From: Opitutus sp. GAS368
GTDB lineage: Bacteria; Verrucomicrobiota; Verrucomicrobiia; Chthoniobacterales; Chthoniobacteraceae
Length of the DNA: 32,544 nucleotides
NCBI GenBank assembly: GCA_943329925.2
Contig: CALQFT020000020.1
Span: 1 to 32,544, forward strand
Direction of reading: 5' to 3'
Under the pieces are notes generated by a model. It ran no database searches, was not told the DNA's origin, and worked only from the letters and a program-made list of their open reading frames with translations. The position numbers and the translations under genes are program-made. Positions 25,724 to 32,544 of this stretch are shown piece after piece (position 1 is the first letter of the stretch; each line of letters opens with the position of its first letter).

Positions 25724-26689
25724 TTAAACTGATTTTCCAACCGCTTTTCCGCCGCGCGGCGCCTCCAAAGAAACCCCCAGCGCTTCAATGTCCTCGGGCA
25801 GCGGACTGGTGAATTGCATCCAGATTCCCGTTGCTGGATGACTAAACCCAAGCTGCCACGCGTGTAACATCTGTCTTTCCACAAACAACTTGCGCCCATA
25901 CACGGAATCCCCAAGCAATCCGTGCCCCAAGTGCGCCATATGCACCCGGATCTGGTGGGTCCGGCCGGTAAACAACCGGCACTGCACAATGCTTAGCGCC
26001 GCCCCCTTCACTTCCAGTTCCCCCAAAACCTCCCAATCCGTGCGAGCCGATCGGCCCCTTGCCTCGGCCACCACCGCCATCTTTTGCCGATGGACTGGAT
26101 GTCGGCCGATGGGAGCCTGAACCGAACCCTTCGCGTCCTTGAAACGCCCGAGCGCAAGGGCCAAATAAATTTTAAGCACCTCCCGGCCAGCAAACTGCGC
26201 AGACAAACTGCGGTGCGCCCCATCATTTTTGGCCACCACCAAACATCCCGAAGTCTCCTTATCCAAACGATGTACAATACCGGGACGCTCCTCGCCGCCC
26301 TCCCCGGACAAATCCTCACAATGATGCAACAGTGCGTTCACAACCGTTCCGCTCCAATTCCCGACAGCCGGATGCACCACCATACCGGCGGCTTTGTTTA
26401 GCACCAAAAGATCAGAGTCCTCATATAAAACCTCCAGAGGAAGAGCTTCCGGTTGAGCTGCAAGCGGCTCGTGTGCAGGCTCCGTTATAACAAGTAACTC
26501 TCCACCGTGGAGTTTCATTCCAGGCTTTGAGGGCACTACTCCGTTCACCAAAACCGCTCCAACTCGAACCCATTCTTGGAGTTGCGAGCGCGAGTGGGAT
26601 GGCAGCAGCAGGCACAAGAATTGATCCAGTCGCCCGCCGGCATGCCCGATTGGAACAGAAGCTTGATGCACAGTGCCGATGGAAGACAT
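25724..26689 (-). CDS. rluD: RluA/RluD-family 23S rRNA pseudouridine synthase
   Basis: 321 residues from the ATG at 26689. In-frame ATGs at 26707 and 26761 are also possible, but this one leaves about 20 residues before the S4 domain, as in the family. The S4 RNA-binding domain is GRLDQFLCLLLPSHSRSQLQEW. The catalytic domain carries HRLDKETSG, whose Asp143 is the universal catalytic aspartate, and the motifs YEDSDLLVLNKAAGMVVHP and LFTGRTHQIRVHMAHLGH. The enzyme isomerises uridines in 23S rRNA. RluD (positions in helix 69) is the closest analogue, but RluA-type paralogues cannot be told apart from sequence reading alone. It is divergent from the GYF_2 gene, with a shared upstream region of 95 nt. 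Confidence 0.9.
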   Translation of the reverse strand: MSSIGTVHQASVPIGHAGGRLDQFLCLLLPSHSRSQLQEWVRVGAVLVNGVVPSKPGMKLHGGELLVITEPAHEPLAAQPEALPLEVLYEDSDLLVLNKAAGMVVHPAVGNWSGTVVNALLHHCEDLSGEGGEERPGIVHRLDKETSGCLVVAKNDGAHRSLSAQFAGREVLKIYLALALGRFKDAKGSVQAPIGRHPVHRQKMAVVAEARGRSARTDWEVLGELEVKGAALSIVQCRLFTGRTHQIRVHMAHLGHGLLGDSVYGRKLFVERQMLHAWQLGFSHPATGIWMQFTSPLPEDIEALGVSLEAPRGGKAVGKSV

Positions 26690-26784
26690 GCTCCCATTGT
26701 TTTCCATCCGCGTAGTTTTACAAGCTAGGGCAACTTTGTTGAGTTTCACTCGAGATGGCATGATAAGTGGGCGGTATTGAAAGT

Positions 26785-27786
26785 ATGAAATGGTTTTATG
26801 AATCTAATGGCCAGCCGCACGGACCTATTCCGGAAGCGGAATTGTGCCGACTTCGGGACGCGAACAAAATTTCGGGCGAATCGCTAGTCTGGCAGGAAGG
26901 CATGCCAGATTGGGCGCCTCTGAACTCCGTCAAGGCGCTCATGCAACCCCACGCGGCAATCTCTCCGGAATTGCACCCCGCGCCTGAATCGCGGCTTCCC
27001 GTGCTGCGGCAGCCTCCTCAAGGAAAGGCCGCTTCGCTTCCGTTAAAGGAGGATCTCCAAGTTTCGGAGGATCAATCCGACAGCGAAGAGCCTCCGATTC
27101 CAATAAACCCAAATCCATTTCTTTTGGAGTGGGAAAAGCTTCCACACACCGCTCCACTGCAGGCTTTTGCGCTAAGCCTTCATAGCACCCTTTTTCACAC
27201 CCAACGCACCGGACAAGCCCTGCAGGCTCCAGGCGACTGGAAGCTTCCCCTCGCCTTCCTCGCCCTAGCTGAAATGTTGGGCACCCTGCTGATGCTTACA
27301 ACGGTCAGCTTGCTGCCGGCGGCAAACTCCAAGGTGGGGGTACTGATGCACCAAATGCTGGGGTTACAATCCGGCAGCGTCGGATTGACAGCACTGCTGA
27401 TCTCCAGCGTGTTAATGCTGCCTTTGAGTATGCTCGCAAAATCAGCGGTACTGCACCTGTGCCTGAAGGTATTTGGACGCTCGCAGGCCTCATTTCTAAC
27501 GACATTTCGCACACTGTGTTATGCGGTTGGATCGAGCGCTGTACTTTGGCTCATTCCGCTAGCAGCGGTGGCCGCTGCAGGTTTCGCTGGAGATACTGCG
27601 GTTGTTGACTTTGCAATGGCCATCTCGATGGTGGTGGTGGTGATTTGGTCCATGAGGGTGACCATAGGAGCCTTAGCCTCTAGCCACAGGATGTCCATGG
27701 GCAGGGCAGCGCTCTCTATTTTGCTTCCACCTTTTTTGGCATTCACTGTGTTCTTCTTCATTATTGCCGCCTTCGTAACTTCTTAG
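26785..27786 (+). CDS. GYF_2-domain (DUF4339) membrane protein with Yip1-like region
   Basis: 333 residues from the ATG at 26785. A GTG six codons earlier is possible, but MKWFYES is the usual GYF_2 opening. Residues 1-50 (GQPHGPIPEAELCRL, then SLVWQEGMPDWAPL) are a GYF_2 domain, a small fold likely to bind proline-rich peptides. A Pro/Ser/Glu-rich linker leads to about five transmembrane helices (from LPLAFLALAEMLGTLLMLTT to the C-terminal PPFLAFTVFFFIIAAFV), resembling Yip1-type membrane domains. The GYF_2 domain probably faces the cytoplasm. Function is unknown. It lies 34 nt upstream of coaD on the same strand, without obvious terminator, so it may share a transcript. Confidence 0.75.
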   Translation: MKWFYESNGQPHGPIPEAELCRLRDANKISGESLVWQEGMPDWAPLNSVKALMQPHAAISPELHPAPESRLPVLRQPPQGKAASLPLKEDLQVSEDQSDSEEPPIPINPNPFLLEWEKLPHTAPLQAFALSLHSTLFHTQRTGQALQAPGDWKLPLAFLALAEMLGTLLMLTTVSLLPAANSKVGVLMHQMLGLQSGSVGLTALLISSVLMLPLSMLAKSAVLHLCLKVFGRSQASFLTTFRTLCYAVGSSAVLWLIPLAAVAAAGFAGDTAVVDFAMAISMVVVVIWSMRVTIGALASSHRMSMGRAALSILLPPFLAFTVFFFIIAAFVTS

Positions 27787-27820
27787 AGCACAGCGGTCCG
27801 GAACAACTTTACCACACTCC

Positions 27821-28321
27821 ATGCTTCGCGCTATTTACCCAGGATCCTTTGATCCCATCACCAACGGCCACCTTGATGTGTTAGCTCGAGCCGCGAGGCT
27901 TTTTGATGAAGTCATCATGGCGGTGGCAAACAACCAGTCTAAGCAGGTCCTTTTTTCCGTGGCCGAGCGCGTGGAGTTGCTGAAAATTTCCTGTCAACAT
28001 CTTCCCAATGTGCGGGTTGCCAGCTTTGACGGTCTACTGGTCGACTTTGCGCGCCAATCAGAGGCCAAGGCGGTTATTCGGGGATTGAGGGCGGTTTCAG
28101 ATTTTGAATTTGAATTTCAAATGGCGCTCATGAACCGCAGCTTGGAGCCTGGGTTGGAGGCTCTTTTCCTGATGCCCTCGGAGGAATACAGCTACATTTC
28201 CTCACGCATGGTGAAAGAAGTGGCCCGACTGGGTGGAGAAGTGAGTCGTTTTGTGCCAAGGTGTGTTGAAGATGCGCTCAAGGCCCGCTTTGCAGCCCAG
28301 AAAGCACAGCGCAGCGCTTAA
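27821..28321 (+). CDS. coaD: Phosphopantetheine adenylyltransferase
   Basis: 166 residues, the normal size. It transfers AMP from ATP to 4'-phosphopantetheine, the penultimate step of coenzyme A synthesis. The nucleotidyltransferase signature is YPGSFDPITNGHLD, including the (T/H)xGH element as TNGH. Also present are AVIRGLRAVSDFEFEFQMA and the C-terminal EYSYISSRMVKEVA, equivalent to the family's ISSxxxR(K)E ATP-binding element. All key residues are in place. It lies between the GYF_2 gene and yceD; the 66 nt to yceD contain a repeat-like sequence. Confidence 0.97.
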   Translation: MLRAIYPGSFDPITNGHLDVLARAARLFDEVIMAVANNQSKQVLFSVAERVELLKISCQHLPNVRVASFDGLLVDFARQSEAKAVIRGLRAVSDFEFEFQMALMNRSLEPGLEALFLMPSEEYSYISSRMVKEVARLGGEVSRFVPRCVEDALKARFAAQKAQRSA

Positions 28322-28354
28322 CAGAGTTAGCAGAGACGGAGCCCTTGGCGGTGA
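28322..28354 (+). repeat. Possible dispersed-repeat fragment after coaD
   Basis: acagagttagcagagacgga followed by gcccttggcggtg resembles the 'cacagagacacggag...ggtg' extragenic repeats often seen in bacterial genomes, and shares the agagacgga word style with 25391-25420 in the opposite orientation. Only a resemblance; no copy number is known. Confidence 0.25.
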
Positions 28355-28387
28355 GTTCGCAACCCTCCTCAGACAACCACCTTTCGC

Positions 28388-28840
28388 ATGAAAATACACA
28401 CCCGCCAAATTCCGCCGGAAGGCAAACACGTGGAGGGGGAAGATCCCGCCTCCGTGTTAGATCTACACGATGCGACGACCCAGCCCTGTGGTCCACTGCG
28501 TTACAGCTTGGACGTGGGCCTGAGCGAAGGCGGCATCTTCGCCACGGGCCGTTTGGAGGGAGCGTTTCAGCTGCAGTGCGTGAAATGTCTGGAGCCTTTT
28601 GAATACGCGGTGGTGGTTCCAAATTTCGCCTGCCAAGTAGAATTAGAAGGAGCTGAAGAGGCAGACTTGACAGAGAGCCTAAGAGAAGACATTGTCCTCG
28701 CCCTTCCCGCTCATCCGCACTGCGATTGGAGCGGCTCGAAGCACTGTCCTGGACTGCATTTGCTGCCTGAACAACCGCTTCCGGCCGAGACTTCAAAACC
28801 CGTGTGGGATGCGCTGGACAATCTGAAGCTCGAACCTTAG
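28388..28840 (+). CDS. yceD: YceD/DUF177 family protein
   Basis: 150 residues. The family core GRLEGAFQLQCVKCLEPFEY holds Cys64 and Cys67, followed by DLTESLREDIVLALPAHPHC with Cys112 and Cys120, so a metal-binding site is possible. YceD/DUF177 proteins are encoded directly before rpmF in most bacteria. In plants and E. coli the family is linked to 23S rRNA accumulation. Here the gene is 13 nt upstream of rpmF, which supports the assignment. The N-terminal third is less conserved. Confidence 0.88.
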   Translation: MKIHTRQIPPEGKHVEGEDPASVLDLHDATTQPCGPLRYSLDVGLSEGGIFATGRLEGAFQLQCVKCLEPFEYAVVVPNFACQVELEGAEEADLTESLREDIVLALPAHPHCDWSGSKHCPGLHLLPEQPLPAETSKPVWDALDNLKLEP

Positions 28841-28853
28841 CCGCCTCGTTTTT

Positions 28854-29036
28854 ATGGGAGTCCCGAAAAGAAAAATGTCCAAGATGCGCCTGCGTACACG
28901 CAAGGCCGCCAACCGCTGGCACGCACCCCAGCTTAGCCGCTGCACCAATTGCGGTGCCGCCGGCCGTTCCCATCGCGCCTGCGTTTCCTGCGGATACTAC
29001 CGCGGACGTCAGGTGCTGACCGTTGCCGGGCTCTAA
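28854..29036 (+). CDS. rpmF: 50S ribosomal protein L32
   Basis: 60 residues. MGVPKRKMSKMRLRTRKAAN is the typical L32 start (AVPKRKxS), and Cys30, Cys33, Cys43 and Cys46 form the zinc-ribbon version of the protein. The zinc-binding form is used when zinc is available; no second copy without cysteines is in the window. It lies between yceD and plsX in the widespread yceD-rpmF-plsX-fabH order, although a 274-nt gap with a hairpin separates it from plsX. Confidence 0.97.
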   Translation: MGVPKRKMSKMRLRTRKAANRWHAPQLSRCTNCGAAGRSHRACVSCGYYRGRQVLTVAGL

Positions 29037-29176
29037 GCCCGGCTGCGTCCCCCTCCGCGGGGCTGAAACTAAATATTCTCCGCCGCCCCGTCGCAATCAG
29101 TGCGATTTGCGGGCGGCGACTTCTTTGGACAAATCAATCTTTGCTACGTGGCTTTTTTGTCACAAAGCGGAAGTTG

Positions 29177-29197
29177 TACGCAAAACTGCGTATTTTT
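29177..29197 (+). terminator. Weak terminator-like hairpin between rpmF and plsX
   Basis: TACGCA-aaac-TGCGTA is a perfect 6-bp stem followed by five T residues. It is short and lies 140 nt after rpmF. It could separate yceD-rpmF from plsX-fabH transcription or act as an attenuator. Confidence 0.35.
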
Positions 29198-29246
29198 GTG
29201 GCGCATCACTATCAATACCCTGTCTAACTTCAGGGGTGGAAAAGTG

Positions 29247-29265
29247 TTTCGGCACATCTCCGAAA
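29247..29265. promoter_or_regulatory. Inverted repeat upstream of plsX, possible operator
   Basis: TTTCGG-cacatct-CCGAAA, a perfect 6-bp inverted repeat, lies 45 nt before the plsX ATG. A -10-like ttataa sits at 29275-29280 just after it. Together they suggest a regulated promoter for plsX-fabH, but no binding protein is implied. Confidence 0.3.
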
Positions 29266-29310
29266 GTAATAGAGTTATAAGACTTCGCTCATGCTCCGTT
29301 TTAATCTGTC

Positions 29311-30351
29311 ATGAAAATCGCACTCGACGCCATGGGAGGCGATCACGCCCCAGCCAACCTCGTGGAAGGGGCTATGCTGGCGCTTCGCGAATACACTGAG
29401 ATTACCCAACTCTTTCTGGTAGGCGATCCCACCCGTATCGAAGCTGAATTGCAGCGACTTTCCTTTTCAGACTCCCGAATTGAAGTGGTGGCCACCACGC
29501 AGGTAGTTGAAATGAGCGATGGCGCGGCGGATTCGGTGCGCAAAAAACGGGATTCCTCCATCAGCCGGTGCGTGGAGTTGGTGAAGTCAGGAGCGGCTGA
29601 CGCTTTGGTAAGCGCGGGGCACACTGGAGCGGCCGTCGCGGCTGCCCACATCAAGCTACGCACGCTTCCTGGCATCGAGCGGCCGGCCATCGCCGCGGTC
29701 ATGCCGACCTCTTCGAACTACTTTTTGCTCATTGATGCAGGGGCGAACACGGATCCCACGCCCAAGCAACTGGTCCAAAACGCGATCATGGGGGCCGCCT
29801 ACTCCCGCCATGTGCTTGGGTATTCAAATCCCTCCATCGGATTAATGTCCATTGGAACTGAGGAAGAAAAAGGAACCGAATTTACAAGGGAAGTCTTCGA
29901 GTTGCTCAAAGCCACCAACCTCAATTTCCGGGGGAACGTCGAGGGGCACGACATCTTCGAGAACCCCGTGGAAGTAGTTATATGCGATGGCTTTGTGGGT
30001 AATGTCTTACTGAAGACAATCGAGGCCACCGCCCTCGCTGTGCTCAGCTGGCTCAAGCGCGAGCTCATGAAATCCCCCATCCGAATGGCTGGCGCCTGGC
30101 TGGCGCGGGACGCATTTCGGGCCATCAAAAAAAAGGCCAACCCCGACGAATACGGTGGAATGCCATTGCTGGGCGTAAACGGCATTTGCATCATAGCCCA
30201 CGGTGGTAGTTCGCCCACCGCCGTGAAAAACGCGATCCGACAAAGTACGGAGTCGATTCGCACTCAGGTTAACCCGCACATCATCCGCGAGGTGGCACAG
30301 TACAACGCCAGCACCTCGGCAACCCTTATCACCCCGAGTGTCCAATCTTAG
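29311..30351 (+). CDS. plsX: Phosphate acyltransferase PlsX
   Basis: 346 residues, family length. It converts acyl-ACP and phosphate to acyl-phosphate, the donor for the first acylation of glycerol-3-phosphate in phospholipid synthesis. The opening MKIALDAMGGDHAPANLVEG is the family signature. DALVSAGHTGAAVAAA, PTSSNYFLLIDAGAN and VEGHDIFENPVEVVICDGFVGNVLLK follow as expected. It is peripheral to the membrane. The start of fabH overlaps its end by 14 nt, so the two are coupled. Confidence 0.97.
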   Translation: MKIALDAMGGDHAPANLVEGAMLALREYTEITQLFLVGDPTRIEAELQRLSFSDSRIEVVATTQVVEMSDGAADSVRKKRDSSISRCVELVKSGAADALVSAGHTGAAVAAAHIKLRTLPGIERPAIAAVMPTSSNYFLLIDAGANTDPTPKQLVQNAIMGAAYSRHVLGYSNPSIGLMSIGTEEEKGTEFTREVFELLKATNLNFRGNVEGHDIFENPVEVVICDGFVGNVLLKTIEATALAVLSWLKRELMKSPIRMAGAWLARDAFRAIKKKANPDEYGGMPLLGVNGICIIAHGGSSPTAVKNAIRQSTESIRTQVNPHIIREVAQYNASTSATLITPSVQS

Positions 30352-31324
30352 CGCCTCCATAATCGGAACAGGTTCCTACGTTCCAGAGACCATCCTGACC
30401 AACGCGGAACTGGCGCGTCTGGTGGAAACCAGCGACGAGTGGATCATGACGCGTACCGGCATCCGTGAACGCCGCATCGCCTCTGCCACGCAATCCACCA
30501 GCGACCTCGCCGCAGAAGCCGCCAAGGCCGCACTCCAAAACGCCGGGATTCCCCCCGAGGAACTCGACATGATCATCGTCGCCACCGTGACGCCAGACAT
30601 GTTTTTCCCCTCCACTGCCTGCTTTGTGCAGACGAAAATCGGAGCCAAAAGGGCCGTGTGTTTTGATGTCAGCGCCGCGTGCTCCGGCTTCCTTTACGCG
30701 CTGGAAATCGCCCGCCAATTCATCGCCTCCGGCACCCAAAAAACCATCCTAGTCATTGGGGCAGAAAAACTTTCCACAATCGTAAACTGGACGGATCGCA
30801 ACACTTGCATCCTCTTCGGCGATGGCGCTGGAGCCGCCGTGCTTCAACATCGCCCGGGTTCAAAGGGCATCCGCCACACCCACATGGGCAGCGACGGAAA
30901 GTTCGCTGAAATCCTTCAAATCCCCGGAGGCGCCAGCCTCAATCCGGTGACTGCTGAAAACGCAAGCGAGCGGCTCAATACGATCCGCATGAACGGCAAA
31001 GAAACCTACAAGCAGGCCGTTACCGCGATGCTCGACGCCGGCAACCACGTGCTGGACGCCGCCGGAATGAAGGCCAGCGAACTCGCGTGCATCATCCCGC
31101 ATCAGGCCAATGTGCGCATCATCGAGGCCATTGCCGACCGCATGAAGCTTCCCATGGACCGTTTCCTAGTCAACCTTGACCGCTTTGGCAACACAAGCGC
31201 CGCCGCCGTCGCCATCGCCTTGGACGAAGCGAATCGCACCGGCAGGATGCATCGCGGGGATCATATTTTGTTAGTGGTTTTCGGGGGCGGCCTTACTTGG
31301 GCAGGTTCGCTCATCGAGTGGTAG
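30338..31324 (+). CDS. fabH: Beta-ketoacyl-ACP synthase III
   Basis: 328 residues from a GTG at 30338 inside the end of plsX. The start is chosen because family members have only a few residues before IIGTGSYVPE; no ribosome binding site is visible and re-initiation after plsX is likely. It condenses acetyl-CoA with malonyl-ACP to start fatty-acid synthesis. The catalytic triad is complete: Cys115 in VSAACSGFLYAL, His255 in IIPHQANVR and Asn285 in FGNTSAA. The TRTGIRERRIA motif near the N-terminus also fits. Confidence 0.97.
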   Translation: MSNLSASIIGTGSYVPETILTNAELARLVETSDEWIMTRTGIRERRIASATQSTSDLAAEAAKAALQNAGIPPEELDMIIVATVTPDMFFPSTACFVQTKIGAKRAVCFDVSAACSGFLYALEIARQFIASGTQKTILVIGAEKLSTIVNWTDRNTCILFGDGAGAAVLQHRPGSKGIRHTHMGSDGKFAEILQIPGGASLNPVTAENASERLNTIRMNGKETYKQAVTAMLDAGNHVLDAAGMKASELACIIPHQANVRIIEAIADRMKLPMDRFLVNLDRFGNTSAAAVAIALDEANRTGRMHRGDHILLVVFGGGLTWAGSLIEW

Positions 31325-31342
31325 GCTCCCAGCCCAAGCGTC

Positions 31343-32137
31343 ATGCTCACCGACACGCACGCGCACCTCGATTTTCCGGATTACGCCGCTGACCTACCGG
31401 AGGTCTTAGCCCGAGCCAAAGATGCCGGGGTTTCGCAACTCATTACCATCAGTACGTCCATTGAGGGCAGTACACGAGCGGTCGCTTTGGCGGAACAGCA
31501 TCCGCAAATTTCCGCCTCTATTGGAGTGCATCCGTGTTACGTAGACGAATCGCCTGAGGATATTTTGACTCCGCTACGAGCGCTCGCAAGGCATCCACGC
31601 GTGGTGGCAATCGGAGAAACCGGGTTGGATTACCATCGGCCGGCGCAAGACGCCACGACCCAAAGCGGACGGGCCAACCGCGCTCGACAAGCGTTGTTTT
31701 TTGAACAACAGCTTGAACTTGCGCTGGAGACGCGACTGAACGTCGTCATCCACCAGCGGGATTCGTGGGACGATACGCTAGCCATTTTGCGCCCGTACAG
31801 CGGCAGGCTGCGCGCCGTTTTCCATTGCTTCGGAGGATCGCTGGAACAGGCGCACTCGCTTTTGGATTTGGGATTCAATGTGTCCTTTACGGGCATCATC
31901 ACCTTCAAAAACGCGGCGCTGGTCCGCGAAACGGCCTCAAAATTACCCGCAGGCTCCTTCTTTCTGGAAACTGATTGCCCCTTCCTCGCCCCAGTCCCTC
32001 ACCGCGGCCAGCGTTGCGAGCCGGCCCACACCCGAGTGACGGCCGAGGCCCTCGCCGCACTGCGCAATGAGTCCCTCGAAACGCTCGCCGCCCACACCAC
32101 GGCGGCCGCCGCCGAGTTCTTTCGCCGAGCGGAATAA
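31343..32137 (+). CDS. tatD: TatD-family metal-dependent hydrolase (DNase)
   Basis: 264 residues, the usual length. A TIM-barrel amidohydrolase-like nuclease. Metal ligands are visible as TDTHAHLDF near the N-terminus (His-x-His), AIGETGLDYHR (Glu), VIHQRDS (His), FHCFGG (His) and ETDCPFLAPVPHRG (Asp). TatD proteins have 3'-5' exonuclease activity with roles in DNA repair or turnover. It is 18 nt after fabH and probably the last gene of that transcript. The 14-residue stretch with PAQDATTQSGRANR after the Glu motif is a small loop insertion compared with the shortest members. Confidence 0.92.
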   Translation: MLTDTHAHLDFPDYAADLPEVLARAKDAGVSQLITISTSIEGSTRAVALAEQHPQISASIGVHPCYVDESPEDILTPLRALARHPRVVAIGETGLDYHRPAQDATTQSGRANRARQALFFEQQLELALETRLNVVIHQRDSWDDTLAILRPYSGRLRAVFHCFGGSLEQAHSLLDLGFNVSFTGIITFKNAALVRETASKLPAGSFFLETDCPFLAPVPHRGQRCEPAHTRVTAEALAALRNESLETLAAHTTAAAAEFFRRAE

Positions 32138-32147
32138 TCCCGCGCAA

Positions 32148-32246
32148 TCAGCTTGGGCGCAGCGCCGTGGCCAAAGCTTGCGCCACCTCCAGAACGCTGA
32201 CTCCTTTCACTTTCTGGGAGACAAAAATACTCTGCACTAGTTCCAC
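32148..32246 (-). pseudogene. Possible C-terminal gene remnant
   Basis: A minus-strand frame from GTG to TGA encodes 32 residues, VELVQSIFVSQKVKGVSVLE then VAQALATALRPS. Its residue pattern is that of a folded amphipathic C-terminus. A stop codon lies immediately before the GTG, so nothing longer is in frame. It could be a decayed 3' end of a gene, or chance. I do not recognise the family. Confidence 0.2.
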
Positions 32247-32328
32247 CTATCTCAATGTCACCACTAGTAGGCAGTGAGGTCTAATTTGCCGGTGGATTTC
32301 TCCTTTTTACGCAGTTGCTGTCGGCGGG

Positions 32329-32455
32329 CCGGTGGTTGAGCGCAGCGACACCACCGGAAGATGTCCAGAACGAACCGCATCCTGAAGGGATGCCAGCAAG
32401 CGTTCCAAACCTCCGATGAAGCACCCAACGCAGACTTGCATCCCGTTGGGATACC
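32329..32455. repeat. Palindrome-rich dispersed-repeat-like element
   Basis: Three hairpin-forming blocks lie in series: CCGGTGGT (32329-32336) with ACCACCGG (32350-32357); GCATCC-tgaag-GGATGC (32377-32393); ATCCC-gtt-GGGAT (32440-32452). The minus-strand translation of this stretch (for example CFIGGLERLLASLQDAV and VVSLRSTTG) resembles spurious hypothetical proteins often predicted from repeats in planctomycete and verrucomicrobial genomes. Structure is seen directly; the multicopy nature is inferred. Confidence 0.55.
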
Positions 32456-32544
32456 TTGTGTTTTCTACTGGCTGCGGGCCCGTGAACTCGCTCACGAGAA
32501 GGGGTTGGTGATTTGCGGGATTTCATGGAGGCGGCATGTTTGAG

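Larger units (their letters stand above)
32138..32544. other. Gene-free right end
   Basis: No intact gene is supported in these 407 bp. They contain a short coding-like remnant (32148-32246, minus) and a palindrome-rich repeat-like element (32329-32455). Short minus-strand frames across the element look like translated repeat sequence, not genes. Confidence 0.6.

Noticed and set aside
29037-29066. GC-rich hairpin directly after rpmF
   Set aside because: Only about five uninterrupted pairs (agccc/gggct) and no T-tract.
28278-29096. Minus-strand open frame of 272 codons
   Set aside because: It is antisense to yceD and rpmF, both clearly recognised.
32281-32526. Minus-strand small protein candidates of 62-81 residues
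   Set aside because: They cross the palindromic repeat element and resemble proteins predicted from such repeats; no start signal or fold is evident.

Overview
The window looks like a chromosomal segment of a member of the Verrucomicrobiota (PVC superphylum). Two genes point there most directly. One is a 51-residue 'small basic protein' of the type known from Verrucomicrobia and Chlamydiae (25506-25661, minus). The other is a secreted dehydrogenase-like protein with a PVC-type cytochrome c domain and a C-terminal discoidin-like domain (18541-21198, minus). The MoxR/DUF58/BatA/DUF4159 gene set and the G+C-rich, weakly Shine-Dalgarno-dependent gene starts fit this. The assignment rests on recognised families; no search was run.

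Layout. At the left edge (1-381, minus) is the N-terminal part of a Fic-family AMPylase. It seems to be cut by a mobile element whose end (about 1-46) resembles an IS21-type terminus. Three near-identical 9-mers, about one helical turn apart, lie directly upstream of its start. A secreted alpha/beta hydrolase follows on the plus strand (605-2632). Then comes a tightly packed eight-gene minus-strand operon (16973 down to 2666). In transcription order it encodes a TPR/HExxH metallopeptidase, a DUF4159 protein, a MoxR AAA+ ATPase, a DUF58 protein, a BatA-like VWA membrane protein, a very large DUF4175-like coiled-coil membrane protein, a VWA/glutamine-amidotransferase-like membrane protein, and a caspase-like (C13-like) cysteine peptidase with a perfect EF-hand loop. 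Five junctions are 4-nt overlaps or close to it and two are 2-nt gaps, so the genes are very probably translated and used together.

Upstream on the same strand are a J-domain protein with an internal HPD motif (17135-18253), the PVC cytochrome protein, the replicative polymerase gene dnaE (21405-24893), a YlbF-like protein with C-terminal cysteines, the small basic protein with its own terminator, and an RluA/RluD-type pseudouridine synthase. At about 26.7 kb the direction switches. The plus strand then carries a GYF_2/Yip1-like membrane protein, coaD, and the conserved run yceD-rpmF-plsX-fabH, linking ribosomal protein L32 with fatty-acid and phospholipid initiation, followed by a TatD nuclease. 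The last 400 bp have no intact gene. They hold a short coding-like remnant and a palindrome-rich dispersed-repeat-like element.

The best candidate for an under-described system is the MoxR operon. A MoxR ATPase and three VWA/MIDAS proteins are coupled to two predicted exported proteases at the two ends of the operon, one of them with a predicted calcium-binding loop. The rest is mostly housekeeping. No tRNA, rRNA or CRISPR array was recognised.
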